From: Streptomyces omiyaensis
GTDB lineage: Bacteria; Actinomycetota; Actinomycetes; Streptomycetales; Streptomycetaceae
Assembly: GCF_014650895.1 (NCBI RefSeq)
Contig: NZ_BMVV01000002.1
Span: 62,001-126,000 of the forward strand
Direction: 5' to 3'
DNA length: 64,000 bases
The notes under the pieces: generated by a model
What the model was told of the DNA's origin: nothing
Database searches by the model: none
Seen by the model: only the letters and a program-made list of their open reading frames with translations
Shown: positions 17,456-27,003 of the stretch, in pieces
Position numbering within the stretch: position 1 is the stretch's first letter
Layout: each line of letters begins with the position of its first letter
Program-made: the position numbers and the translations under genes

Positions 17456-18097
17456 GTGACCGCGGAGACCTCCCAGACGCTCGACAGAGGACTCAGAGTC
17501 CTCAAGCTGCTCGCCGACACCGACCACGGCCTGACCGTCACCGAGTTGTCCAACAAACTCGGAGTCAACCGGACCGTGGTCTACCGTCTGCTCGCCACCC
17601 TGGAACAGCACGCCCTCGTCCGCCGCGACCTGGGCGGCCGGGCCCGCGTCGGCCTCGGCGTGCTGCGCCTCGGCCGCCAGGTCCACCCGCTGGTGCGGGA
17701 GGCGGCCCTGCCCGCGCTGCGCTCGCTCGCCGAGGACATCGGCGCGACCGCCCACCTCACGCTCGTCGACGGGGCGGAGGCGCTCGCCGTCGCCGTCGTC
17801 GAGCCCACCTGGACGGACTACCACGTGGCCTACCGGGCCGGCTTCCGCCACCCGCTGGACCGGGGCGCGGCCGGCCGGGCGATACTCGCCGCCCGCCAGG
17901 GCACCCTGATCGACCCCGGCTTCACCCTCACCCACGGCGAGCTGGAGGCGGGCGCGAGCGGCGCCGCGGCGCCCCTGGTCGGCGTCACCGGCATCGAGGG
18001 CAGCGTCGGCGTCGTCATGCTGGCCGACGCCGTGCCGGAGCGCGTCGGCCCCCGCGTCGTCGACGCGGCCCGCGAGGTCGCGGACGCGCTGCGCTAG
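17456..18097 (+). CDS. IclR-family transcriptional regulator
   Basis: 213-aa regulator. The N-terminal winged helix (TLDRGLRVLKLLADTDHGLTV and LSNKLGVNRTVVYRLLATLE) is followed by the IclR effector domain (HPLDRGAAGRAILAA). It is slightly shorter than the usual ~250 aa because the effector domain is trimmed at the C-terminus. The GTG start follows GGAGAGG. It stands alone between two hairpins, so its target is not evident from neighbours. Confidence 0.85.
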   Translation: MTAETSQTLDRGLRVLKLLADTDHGLTVTELSNKLGVNRTVVYRLLATLEQHALVRRDLGGRARVGLGVLRLGRQVHPLVREAALPALRSLAEDIGATAHLTLVDGAEALAVAVVEPTWTDYHVAYRAGFRHPLDRGAAGRAILAARQGTLIDPGFTLTHGELEAGASGAAAPLVGVTGIEGSVGVVMLADAVPERVGPRVVDAAREVADALR

Positions 18098-18169
18098 CCG
18101 CGTCCGCGGGCCCCGCCCCCAGGGACGGTGCCGGGCGGCCGGGAGCGCCCGGAGCGCTCCGGGCGCCGT

Positions 18170-18205
18170 GCCGGGGGCACCCGTGGGACCGCGGGTGCCC
18201 CCGGC
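18170..18205 (+). terminator. Hairpin between the IclR and Lon-like genes
   Basis: 14-bp perfect inverted repeat (18170-18183 with 18192-18205) with an 8-nt loop, 72 bp after the IclR stop. It probably ends that transcript before the next promoter. Confidence 0.6.
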
Positions 18206-18254
18206 GCGTCCCGGGCCGCGCCCGCCGCCGATCCCGGCCCAGTAGATTGGGTGC

Positions 18255-19058
18255 GTGCTCTCGCGTCTCTCCCGTATGCCCCGGTCCCGTGTGCTCGCGG
18301 CGTGCGCCGTGCCCGTCGTCGCCCTGGTCGCCGTGGCGGGGCTCGCGCCGCTGCCGTTCGCCATCGCCCAGCCCGGGACCACCGCCGACGTCCTCGGGGA
18401 GGTCAAGGGGCGGGAGGTCATCACGATCACCGGCGCCCCGGTGCGGCCCACCACCGGACAGCTGCGGATGACGACGATCCTCGCCACCGGCCCCGGCACG
18501 GACGTGGACCTGGGGGACGTGGCCGACGCCTGGTTCCGCGCGGACCGGGCGGTGCTGCCCCACGACTCCGTCTATCCGCCGGGGAAGTCCGACGCGGAGA
18601 TCGAGAAGCGGAACCTCGGGCAGATGAAGGAGTCCCAGGACGCCGCCGCGCTCGCCGCCCTCGACCACCTCGGCCTGGACCCGGAGCGGGTGAAGGTGGA
18701 GCTGCACCTCGCCGACGTCGGCGGGCCGAGCGCCGGGCTGCTCTTCGCCCTCGGGATCGTCGACAAGCTCGACGGCGACGGCGACGGCGGCGACCTCACC
18801 GGCGGCAGGAGCGTCGCCGGTACGGGCACGATCACGCCGGACGGCAAGGTCGGAGCGGTCGGCGGGGTCTCCCTGAAGACCCAGGCCGCCTACCGCGACG
18901 GCGCCACCGTCTTCCTCGTCCCGAAGGACGAGTGCTCCGACGCGCAGGCCGAACTCCCGGACGGCATGCGGCTCGTGCCCGTCGGCACCCTCAACGACGC
19001 GGTGGCGTCCCTGCGGGCCCTGGGGCAGGGACAGGAGTCGAAGGTCCCGTTCTGCTAG
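18255..19058 (+). CDS. Membrane-anchored Lon-like (S16) protease, YlbL type
   Basis: 267-aa protein. An N-terminal signal-anchor helix (VLAACAVPVVALVAVAGLAPL) leads to an extracytoplasmic domain and a C-terminal Lon proteolytic fold. The nucleophile Ser lies in GGPSAGLLFALG, and the dyad Lys is expected in GGVSLKTQAA following TPDGKVGAVG. The PDZ domain of longer YlbL proteins is short or missing. It works as an ATP-independent peptidase on the outer face of the membrane. GTG start. Its last 68 bp overlap the 3' end of the convergent MFS gene. Confidence 0.8.
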   Translation: MLSRLSRMPRSRVLAACAVPVVALVAVAGLAPLPFAIAQPGTTADVLGEVKGREVITITGAPVRPTTGQLRMTTILATGPGTDVDLGDVADAWFRADRAVLPHDSVYPPGKSDAEIEKRNLGQMKESQDAAALAALDHLGLDPERVKVELHLADVGGPSAGLLFALGIVDKLDGDGDGGDLTGGRSVAGTGTITPDGKVGAVGGVSLKTQAAYRDGATVFLVPKDECSDAQAELPDGMRLVPVGTLNDAVASLRALGQGQESKVPFC

Positions 19059-20313
19059 CGGGGCCCGCCGCGGCCGGCTTCGCGTCCAGGCCGCGCCAGG
19101 CGGGGAAGACCGCCGGGGCGAGCGTCACCAGGAAGTAGAGCGCGGCGACACCGAGCAGGGTCGCCGTCAGGCCCGCCCGCTCGACCAGCAGGCCCGTCAC
19201 CAGACCTCCCAGCGGGGTCGCCATCAGGACCCCCGCGGTGCTGGCGCCCGCCACCCGGCTGCGCAGCTCCTCCGGCACCCGCTCGTACATGACGGTCGCC
19301 AGGATCGGGTTGAGCACCCCGGCGCCGAGCCCGGCCGCCGCCGCCGTGAGCAGCAGCGGCGCCACCGTCTCCGTCGTCGCCGCCACCACGAAGAGGGGGG
19401 CGCCGGCGAGGAGGAAGCCGGCCGTGAAGACCGTCCGGCGGGGGAAGCGGTGGCCCACGGCGCCGTAGAGCAGCGCCGCGGCGAGCGCGCAGCCCGCGAA
19501 GACGGCCACCAGCAGGCCCTGCATCGCCGGGCCGCCCAGGTGCTCCCGGGCGTGCAGCGGCAGCAGCACCGAACTCCAGCTCAGCGCCAGGCCGTTGGTG
19601 ACCATGACCATGAGCATGATGCCGAGCATGAGCCGGTCGCCGAAGAGGTGGGCGTACCCCTCGCGGAGGTCGGCGCGGTAGCGCTCGGGGGAGAGCGGCG
19701 GCCCGTCGCGGCGCGGCGCGGCGGCGGCGAGCCCGCGCAGTCCGGCCGCCGTCAGCACGGCGGAGACGCCGAAGGTCGCCGCGTCGAGGAGGAGCACGGT
19801 GTCCGCGCCGACCGTCGCCACCAGGACCCCGGCCAGCGCGGCGCCGCCCATCCGGGCCCCGCGCGAGACCGCGTCGTACAGGCTCGCGGCGCGGGCCAGC
19901 GGCGTCCCGGCCCGCTCGGCGAGATCGGGCACGAGGACGTACCTGGCCGTCTCGCCGGGGGCGTGGAAGAGGCCGTTGAGGGCCATCAGGGCGCACAGCG
20001 TCCCGTACGAGAGGAGCCCGGCGTGGTGCAGCAGCGGGATCGCGGCGAGGGCGAGCCCGCAGACCAGGTCGGAGGCGATGCCGATCCGGCGCCGCCCGAT
20101 CCGGTCGACGACGGGCCCGCCTGCGATCGCCGAGACGACGACCGGCAGCGCGGCGCAGAAGGCGACGAAGCCGGCCTTGCCGGGGCTGCCGGTGGTCTCC
20201 AGGGCGAACCACGGGACGCCGATGAGGGTGAGCGAATTGCCCGCTATGGAGATGGCGTTGGCGGTCAGGACGGTGAGCAGGGGCCGCCTGTCGGCCCGGC
20301 CGTCGGCGCTCAC
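18991..20313 (-). CDS. MFS transporter (DHA3-like efflux pump)
   Basis: 440-aa polytopic protein with 12 predicted helices. The loop after helix 2 is GGPVVDRIGRRR. Sequence such as LFHAPGETARYVLVPDLAERA and YHLFGD-type central linkers matches the macrolide-efflux-like (DHA3) subgroup. The Pro-rich C-terminal tail reads antisense into the end of the Lon-like gene (68-bp overlap). The GTG start overlaps the stop of a 55-aa gene (GTGA), so the two are translationally coupled. An ArsR-type regulator lies upstream on the same strand and may control it. Confidence 0.85.
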   Translation of the reverse strand: MSADGRADRRPLLTVLTANAISIAGNSLTLIGVPWFALETTGSPGKAGFVAFCAALPVVVSAIAGGPVVDRIGRRRIGIASDLVCGLALAAIPLLHHAGLLSYGTLCALMALNGLFHAPGETARYVLVPDLAERAGTPLARAASLYDAVSRGARMGGAALAGVLVATVGADTVLLLDAATFGVSAVLTAAGLRGLAAAAPRRDGPPLSPERYRADLREGYAHLFGDRLMLGIMLMVMVTNGLALSWSSVLLPLHAREHLGGPAMQGLLVAVFAGCALAAALLYGAVGHRFPRRTVFTAGFLLAGAPLFVVAATTETVAPLLLTAAAAGLGAGVLNPILATVMYERVPEELRSRVAGASTAGVLMATPLGGLVTGLLVERAGLTATLLGVAALYFLVTLAPAVFPAWRGLDAKPAAAGPASRTGPSTPVPAPGPAGTPPRR

Positions 20314-20477
20314 GCGGCGAGGGCGACGGCGGGGCCGCCCGGTCCGCTCGGGCCGCCCGGAGGAAGGCGCCGGGTGACGGGCCGGACGCCGGGCGGGGTC
20401 GCCCGGGGGGCGGCGGCCCGCCGGTGGGCCTCGGCGGCGGTCATCCGGTGCAGGAGGTGGTGGACGTCGGCGTGCAT
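20310..20477 (-). CDS. 55-aa Arg/Pro-rich protein coupled to the MFS gene
   Basis: Small gene: ATG at 20477 preceded by GGAAGGGA, a typical ribosome binding site. The stop TGA overlaps the GTG of the MFS gene. The N-terminus MHADVHHLLHRMTAAEAHRR is helical and His/Arg-rich. It resembles small Streptomyces proteins beginning MHAD(T/I)HL that I recall but cannot name. The rest is Pro/Gly/Ala-rich. It may be a genuine short protein or mainly serve to couple translation of the pump. Confidence 0.6.
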   Translation of the reverse strand: MHADVHHLLHRMTAAEAHRRAAAPRATPPGVRPVTRRLPPGGPSGPGGPAVALAA

Positions 20478-20643
20478 GTCTCGCGGTCCCTTCCGTGGAA
20501 TCGGTCGGCGGTGCGGGAGGTGCGGGTGCGGAGGCCCCGCGCGACGGGCCCGTGGCGGCCGGTGCCGGGTCCCGGGCCGGGCCGGACCCAGGCCGGGCCG
20601 GGTCCCGGGCCGGTCCTCGTGCCGGGCCGGGCCTCGTGCCGGG
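20478..20643. other. Spacer between the regulator and the 55-aa gene
   Basis: About 166 bp of very GC-rich, repetitive sequence (GGGCCGG and GCCGGGCC alternations around 20570-20640). No gene is supported. It can form strong hairpins that may reduce read-through from the regulator gene into the pump. Confidence 0.4.
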
Positions 20644-21243
20644 TCAGTCCTCGTGCTGGGGGAACGCGTGCAGGTGGAGGCGGACGCGCGCGGCGTCCGG
20701 CGCGCCGGCCCCGGGGGAGTCCCGGTACTCCTCGATCAGCGCGTGCAGGCGTTCGCCGAGCTCGCGCGCGGCCGCGGGCGGGAGCCGCAGGGTGAAGTCG
20801 CTCAGGTCGGACGCGCCGGCCCAGGCGGGCCAGTCGTGCCGGGTGGCGATCCAGGTGGACAGCTCCTGGGTGTGGTTGCTCGCCACCTCGTGCAGGAGGA
20901 GGTCGGCGGCGCCGCGCACGTCCGGGTCGGGGTCGGAGTGGAGCGACTCGTCCCAGCGGATGCCCTGCCCGACCGCCTTCCACCAGCGCTCGCGCCCCTT
21001 GCCGAGGCTCGGGTCGTCCTCGACGAAGCGGTGGGCGGCGAGCTGGCGCAGGTGGTAGCTGGTGGCGCCGCTGGACTCGCCGAGGCGTTCGGCGAGCTGG
21101 GAGGCGGTGGCCGGCCCGTGGTGGCGCAGGGCGCGGAGGAGCTGCATGCGGAGGGGGTGGGCGAGGCCGCGCAGGGAGCGCGGGTCGAGCACGCAGGTCT
21201 CGTGCTCCTGCGGGGCCTTCGCGGCCTTCTCGGGCTCGGGCAT
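20644..21243 (-). CDS. ArsR/HTH_20-type winged-helix regulator
   Basis: 199-aa regulator. LAHPLRMQLLRALRHHGPAT and ASQLAERLGESSGATSYHLRQL form the winged helix of ArsR-like repressors. The rest is a helical domain (RWWKAVGQGIRWDE, DLLLHEVASNHTQELSTWI) seen in helix-turn-helix proteins linked to efflux pumps. ATG chosen at 21243 because the longer frame runs through the operator. The inverted repeat 17 bp upstream is its likely own operator. The pump gene follows downstream, separated by about 170 bp from the coupled small gene. Confidence 0.85.
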   Translation of the reverse strand: MPEPEKAAKAPQEHETCVLDPRSLRGLAHPLRMQLLRALRHHGPATASQLAERLGESSGATSYHLRQLAAHRFVEDDPSLGKGRERWWKAVGQGIRWDESLHSDPDPDVRGAADLLLHEVASNHTQELSTWIATRHDWPAWAGASDLSDFTLRLPPAAARELGERLHALIEEYRDSPGAGAPDAARVRLHLHAFPQHED

Positions 21244-21259
21244 GCCCTGAGCGTAGACA

Positions 21260-21305
21260 TGCAAAGAAGGCGTTGCAAGGGTTTCTTTGCAACACCTTCT
21301 TTGCA
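21260..21305 (-). promoter_or_regulatory. Long inverted-repeat operator of the ArsR-type regulator
   Basis: Arms TGCAAAGAAGGCGTTGCAA (21260-21278) and TTGCAACACCTTCTTTGCA (21287-21305) are 19 bp each, with one mismatch and an 8-bp spacer. Each arm contains the palindrome TTGCAA, and a further TTTCTTTGCAA occurs across the spacer. It sits 17 bp upstream of the regulator's ATG and overlaps the expected promoter. Autoregulation is the simplest reading. Confidence 0.7.
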
Positions 21306-21362
21306 ACTCGGGTGCCGTCGCCCCGGGACCGCTCCGGCTCCGCGCGGAGCGCCGCTCCGGGG

Positions 21363-23106
<1,744 letters not shown>

Positions 23107-23115
23107 GACCGGCCG

Positions 23116-23153
23116 TCGCGTCCGGGCGGGGCACGGGGCCCGCCCGGACGCGA
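23116..23153. terminator. Bidirectional terminator after hppD
   Basis: 15-bp perfect inverted repeat (23116-23130 with 23139-23153) and an 8-nt loop, placed between convergent hppD and the TPR gene, whose stop lies 5 bp further on. Confidence 0.8.
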
Positions 23154-23157
23154 GAGG

Positions 23158-24723
23158 TCACCCCGTCCCCCGGGAGGCCTCCGCCTCCTCCGGCGCCCTC
23201 GCCTCCTCCGGCGTCCCCTGCGCCTTCCGGGTCCTCTGGGCCTTCGGCGTCTCCTGCTCCTCCGCGGCCTCCGGGACCGCCTCCTCCTTCTCCCGCGCCC
23301 CCTCTCGCTCCCCCGACGCCGCGAGCCGCTTCAGGTCCTCCTCCGACAGCGCGTCCTCCGGGACCACGCCGGGATCCGGCTCGCCCAGCCGCGCGAGCGC
23401 CGCCGCCGCGCGGGGCGCGTGCAGCGGCGAGAACGCCGGGTGGATCCGCAGCGCCTCCTCCAGGTGCCGGCGCGCCCGTCCCGTCCGCCCGAGCGCCCGC
23501 TCGATCTCGCCCAGGTGGTACGTGAACGGGGCGCTCCGCGGGCCCTCCTCGACCGCCTGCCGGGCGTACGGCAGCGCCTTCTCCGGCTCGCCCGCCCGGA
23601 ACAGCGCCCAGCCCAGCGCGTCCGCCACCGCCACCGACCGGCGGCCCTCCGCCCACGCGGCCCGCAGCCGGGCCACCGCCGCCCCCGGGGCGCCGTGGTC
23701 CGCGTCCAGCAGCCCCAGCACCACCTCGGCCTGCGGCGAGGCCCAGCTCCCGCTCCGCAGGCGCTCGTACGCCGCCCGCGCGTCCCCGTCCAGGCCCAGC
23801 GACTCGGCCAGCTCCCCGGCCTCCAGGACGTACTCCGGCAGCGGCTGGCGGGCCAGCGCCGCCCGCCAGTCCCGCTGCGCCTCGTCGGTCCGTCCCAGCA
23901 CCGCCAGCGCCCGCGCCCGGCCCGCCAGCGCCGGCCCGTGGTCCCGGACGAACCGCAGCGCCGTCCCGTACCGCTCCAGCGCCTCCGCCGCCTCGCCCCG
24001 CTCCCACGCGAACTGCCCGAGCCGGGTGTGCGCCGCCGCCCGCTCCGCGTCCGTGGCCGCCAGCGCCGCCGCGTCCAGCGCCGTGGCGTCCGCGTCCTCC
24101 CGCCAGCCCCGGTCCCGGTAGACCTGCGCCGCCCGCCCCCGCACCACCGCCCCGCCGTGCAGCTCCTCCAGGCGCTCCATCGCCTTCCGGGCCGCCGGCC
24201 GGTCCCCCAGGCCGTTGTAGGCGTCGATGAGCAGCGGGTAGGTGTTCCACCGCCGGGGCGCGGCCTTGCGGACCCGCTCGCCCCACTCCTTCGCGCCCTT
24301 CCAGTCGCCCCGGGCCCCCGCGAGGACCCCGAGGCCGAGCTGCGCGTCCAGGTTCCCCCGCTCCGCCGGCAGCTCCGCCAGCGACCGGTCCAGCGCCCGC
24401 CCGGCCCGCGACAGGTCCCGCGCGTCCCCGAGCCGGACGCCCCGCTCCGTGTAGGCCGCGCCCAGCACCGCCCACGACGGCGCGTCGTCCGGGTTCTCCC
24501 GCAGCCACTCCTCGCGGTCCCCGATCAGCGCCACCAGGTCCGGCAGGGCCGCCGGGGCCCCCGCGTGGGCCGCGCTCGCCGCCCGCTCGGCGGGGCTCGG
24601 CGGGCGCGGCGGGCCGCCGTCCAGGAGCTCCGGCAGGTACAGCAGGGCCGTCGCCGCGAGGACCGCGCCCACCCCGGAGGCGAGCACCACCCGCGACACG
24701 TTCTGGCTCTTCATGGGGCTCAT
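23158..24723 (-). CDS. Membrane-anchored TPR-repeat protein
   Basis: 521-aa protein. A short cytoplasmic N-terminus and one hydrophobic helix (VVLASGVGAVLAATALLYL) precede about 330 residues of tetratricopeptide repeats (for example APSWAVLGAAYTERG, NLDAQLGLGVLAGARGDW, FTYHLGEIERALGRTGRA). The tail of ~80 residues is Glu/Ala/Lys-rich and disordered. ATG at 24723 preferred; GTG at 24732 is possible, but it overlaps the Shine-Dalgarno-like GTGAGGCGC. TPR arrays act as protein-binding scaffolds; the partner is unknown. Confidence 0.8.
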   Translation of the reverse strand: MSPMKSQNVSRVVLASGVGAVLAATALLYLPELLDGGPPRPPSPAERAASAAHAGAPAALPDLVALIGDREEWLRENPDDAPSWAVLGAAYTERGVRLGDARDLSRAGRALDRSLAELPAERGNLDAQLGLGVLAGARGDWKGAKEWGERVRKAAPRRWNTYPLLIDAYNGLGDRPAARKAMERLEELHGGAVVRGRAAQVYRDRGWREDADATALDAAALAATDAERAAAHTRLGQFAWERGEAAEALERYGTALRFVRDHGPALAGRARALAVLGRTDEAQRDWRAALARQPLPEYVLEAGELAESLGLDGDARAAYERLRSGSWASPQAEVVLGLLDADHGAPGAAVARLRAAWAEGRRSVAVADALGWALFRAGEPEKALPYARQAVEEGPRSAPFTYHLGEIERALGRTGRARRHLEEALRIHPAFSPLHAPRAAAALARLGEPDPGVVPEDALSEEDLKRLAASGEREGAREKEEAVPEAAEEQETPKAQRTRKAQGTPEEARAPEEAEASRGTG

Positions 24724-24821
24724 GCGCCTCACTGTGCGCCCGCCCGCGCTCGTACGAAGAGCACACGAGCCGCTCGCCCCGGCGGGTTCACACCGTTGGC
24801 CCCCGGTGCCAGGCTGGGAGC

Positions 24822-26210
24822 ATGGACGATCTTCCGACGCCCCACGCGGCCCTCCACGCGGCTCTCCGCGCCGGGCTCCCCGCCGACGCCGTCCTCACCG
24901 ATCCGGACGTCACGGCCTCCTACGCCCACGACATGGCGAGCTTCTGCGCGGCCGGCACCCCCGCGGCCGTCGTGCTCCCGCGCACCGTCGAACAGGTGCA
25001 GCACGTCATGCGGACCGCGACCGAGCACCGCGTCCCGGTCGTGCCGCAGGGCGCCCGCACCGGCCTCTCCGGGGGCGCCAACGCCTCCGAGGGCTGCGTC
25101 GTGCTCTCCCTCGTCAAGATGGACCGGATCCTGGAGATCGACCCGGTCGACCGGATCGCCGTCGTCGAACCCGGCGTGATCAACGCCGTCCTGTCCCGCG
25201 CCGTGAACGAGCACGGCCTGTACTACCCGCCGGACCCCTCCAGTTGGGAGTCCTGCACCATCGGCGGCAACATCGGCACCGCCTCCGGCGGCCTGTGCTG
25301 CGTCAAGTACGGCGTCACGGCCGAGTACGTCCTCGGCCTGGAGGTCGTGCTCGCCGACGGGCGGCTCCTGACCACCGGCCGGCGCACCGCCAAGGGCGTC
25401 GCCGGATACGACCTCACCCGGCTCTTCGTCGGCTCCGAGGGCAGCCTCGGCATCGTGGTCAAGGCCGTCCTCGCGCTCAGGCCGCAGCCGCCCGCCCAGC
25501 TCGTCCTCGCCGCCGAGTTCCCCTCCACGGACGCCGCCTGCGCCGCCGTCTGCGCGATCATGGAGCGCGGACACGCCCCCTCGCTCCTCGAACTCATGGA
25601 CCGCACCACCGTCCAGGCCGTCAACCGCGTGGCGCGCATGGGGCTGCCCGAGTCCACCGAGGCGCTGCTCCTGTGCGCCTTCGACACCCCGGATCCGGCC
25701 GCCGACCTCGCCGCCGTCGGCGCGCTGTGCACGGCCGCCGGGGCCACCGAGGTCGTCCCCGCCGCCGACGCCGCCGAGTCCGAACTCCTCCTCCAGGCGC
25801 GCCGGCTCTCCCTCACCGCCCTGGAGACCCTCCGGCCGGCCACGATGATCGACGACGTCTGCGTGCCCCGCACCCGGCTCGCCGAGATGCTCGCCGGGAC
25901 CACCGCCGTCGCCGAGAAGTACGCGCTCACCATCGGCGTCTGCGTCCACGCGGGCGACGGCAACACCCACCCCGTCGTCTGCTTCGACCACACCGACGAG
26001 GACGAGTCCCGGCGCGCCCGCGAGTCCTTCGACGCGATCATGGCGCTCGGCCTCTCCCTCGGCGGCACCATCACCGGCGAACACGGCGTGGGCGTCCTCA
26101 AGAAGGAGTGGCTCGCCCGCGAACTCGGCCCCGTCGGACTGGAGCTCCAGCGCGAGATCAAGCGGGTCTTCGACCCGCTGGGCCTGCTCAACCCCGGAAA
26201 GCTCTTCTGA
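24822..26210 (+). CDS. FAD-linked oxidase, GlcD/D-lactate dehydrogenase type
   Basis: 462-aa flavoprotein of the VAO/PCMH family, most similar to the glycolate oxidase GlcD subunit or D-2-hydroxyacid dehydrogenases. FAD contacts are visible in PQGARTGLSGGAN and SCTIGGNIGTASGGLCCVKYG. The C-terminal cap carries HAGDGNTHP and GEHGVGVLKKEW, with the metal/substrate residues of the family, and ends in the NPGKLF tail. It probably oxidises glycolate or a D-2-hydroxyacid. No GlcE/GlcF partner is adjacent. Substrate not determined. Confidence 0.88.
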   Translation: MDDLPTPHAALHAALRAGLPADAVLTDPDVTASYAHDMASFCAAGTPAAVVLPRTVEQVQHVMRTATEHRVPVVPQGARTGLSGGANASEGCVVLSLVKMDRILEIDPVDRIAVVEPGVINAVLSRAVNEHGLYYPPDPSSWESCTIGGNIGTASGGLCCVKYGVTAEYVLGLEVVLADGRLLTTGRRTAKGVAGYDLTRLFVGSEGSLGIVVKAVLALRPQPPAQLVLAAEFPSTDAACAAVCAIMERGHAPSLLELMDRTTVQAVNRVARMGLPESTEALLLCAFDTPDPAADLAAVGALCTAAGATEVVPAADAAESELLLQARRLSLTALETLRPATMIDDVCVPRTRLAEMLAGTTAVAEKYALTIGVCVHAGDGNTHPVVCFDHTDEDESRRARESFDAIMALGLSLGGTITGEHGVGVLKKEWLARELGPVGLELQREIKRVFDPLGLLNPGKLF

Positions 26211-26226
26211 GCCCACCGGTACGGGC

Positions 26227-26718
26227 TCACAGCTCGCCGTCCTGGGACTCGTCCGACGGCCACGGGTCGCGCAGCCACAGGTCGTCCCCGACCACGGTCG
26301 TGGCGAGCAGCTCGGCCAGCCCGTCGTCGATGCCCAGCCGCTCCGACTCGGTGCCCGGCGGGACCGTGCGCAGGGTCCGCTCCAGCCAGGCGGACACCTG
26401 CGCCGACGGGGCCTCCAGGAGGGCGTCGCCGTCGGGGGAGGAGAGGGCCATCAGGATGACGGCGCGGCCGTCGACCTTGGTCGGCCAGATCCGCACGTCG
26501 CCGTGGCCGCAGGCGCGGAAGACGCCCTCGACGAGGAGTTCGCGGGCGAAGGTCCAGTTCACCGGGTGCTCGGAGCCGATGTGGAAGGTCATGTGCACCG
26601 CGTAGGGGTCGTCGGTGCGGTAGGCCAGCCGGGCCGGCACCGGGACCGAGCGCTCGGGGGAGAGCACCAGCTTCAGCTCCAGCTCGCGCTCGACGGTGGT
26701 GTGCTCGGTGTTCCGCAT
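26227..26718 (-). CDS. ssgG: SsgA-like sporulation/cell-division protein, probably SsgG
   Basis: 163-aa member of the SsgA-like proteins unique to morphologically complex actinobacteria. These control septum placement and cell-wall remodelling during sporulation. Diagnostic stretches are LAYRTDDPYAVHMTFH, VNWTFARELLVEGV, GHGDVRIWP and LLEAPSAQVSAWLERT. Its position between a GlcD-like gene and RDD genes near hppD matches ssgG (SCO2924) as I recall, which fixes septum position in S. coelicolor. It has a longer C-terminal tail than SsgB. Family is certain; the paralogue name rests on synteny. Confidence 0.85.
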   Translation of the reverse strand: MRNTEHTTVERELELKLVLSPERSVPVPARLAYRTDDPYAVHMTFHIGSEHPVNWTFARELLVEGVFRACGHGDVRIWPTKVDGRAVILMALSSPDGDALLEAPSAQVSAWLERTLRTVPPGTESERLGIDDGLAELLATTVVGDDLWLRDPWPSDESQDGEL

Positions 26719-27003
26719 GGCTGACTGCCTCTCGGGTAGGGGCCCCGGACGGGCCTTCACCTGGAGAGAGCGGAGTCGGCCGGGTTCATTACGCGACTTC
26801 GGGAAGTTTTTTCCGGGAAGTTCCTCCCGGCGCCCCGCCACCCCGCGTTCCCGGGCCCGAACCTCACGGGGAGTGAGCGATTCCGGCGTCCTTCGCCCGA
26901 AGGCGGGCTTTCTCGCGGGCTCTTTCCTCCCTCGCGGAGGTTCTTCGTTACTGTGCCTCCTTAGTGTGGTGACGGAACGTTGTGACTGAACGGAGTCGGG
27001 GCA
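26719..27003. other. Divergent promoter region of ssgG and the RDD genes
   Basis: About 285 bp with lower GC than the flanks, including TTCGGGAAGTTTTTTCCGGGAAG near 26797-26820 (GGGAAGTTT repeated). Both divergent genes must be promoted from here. No gene is seen. Confidence 0.45.
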
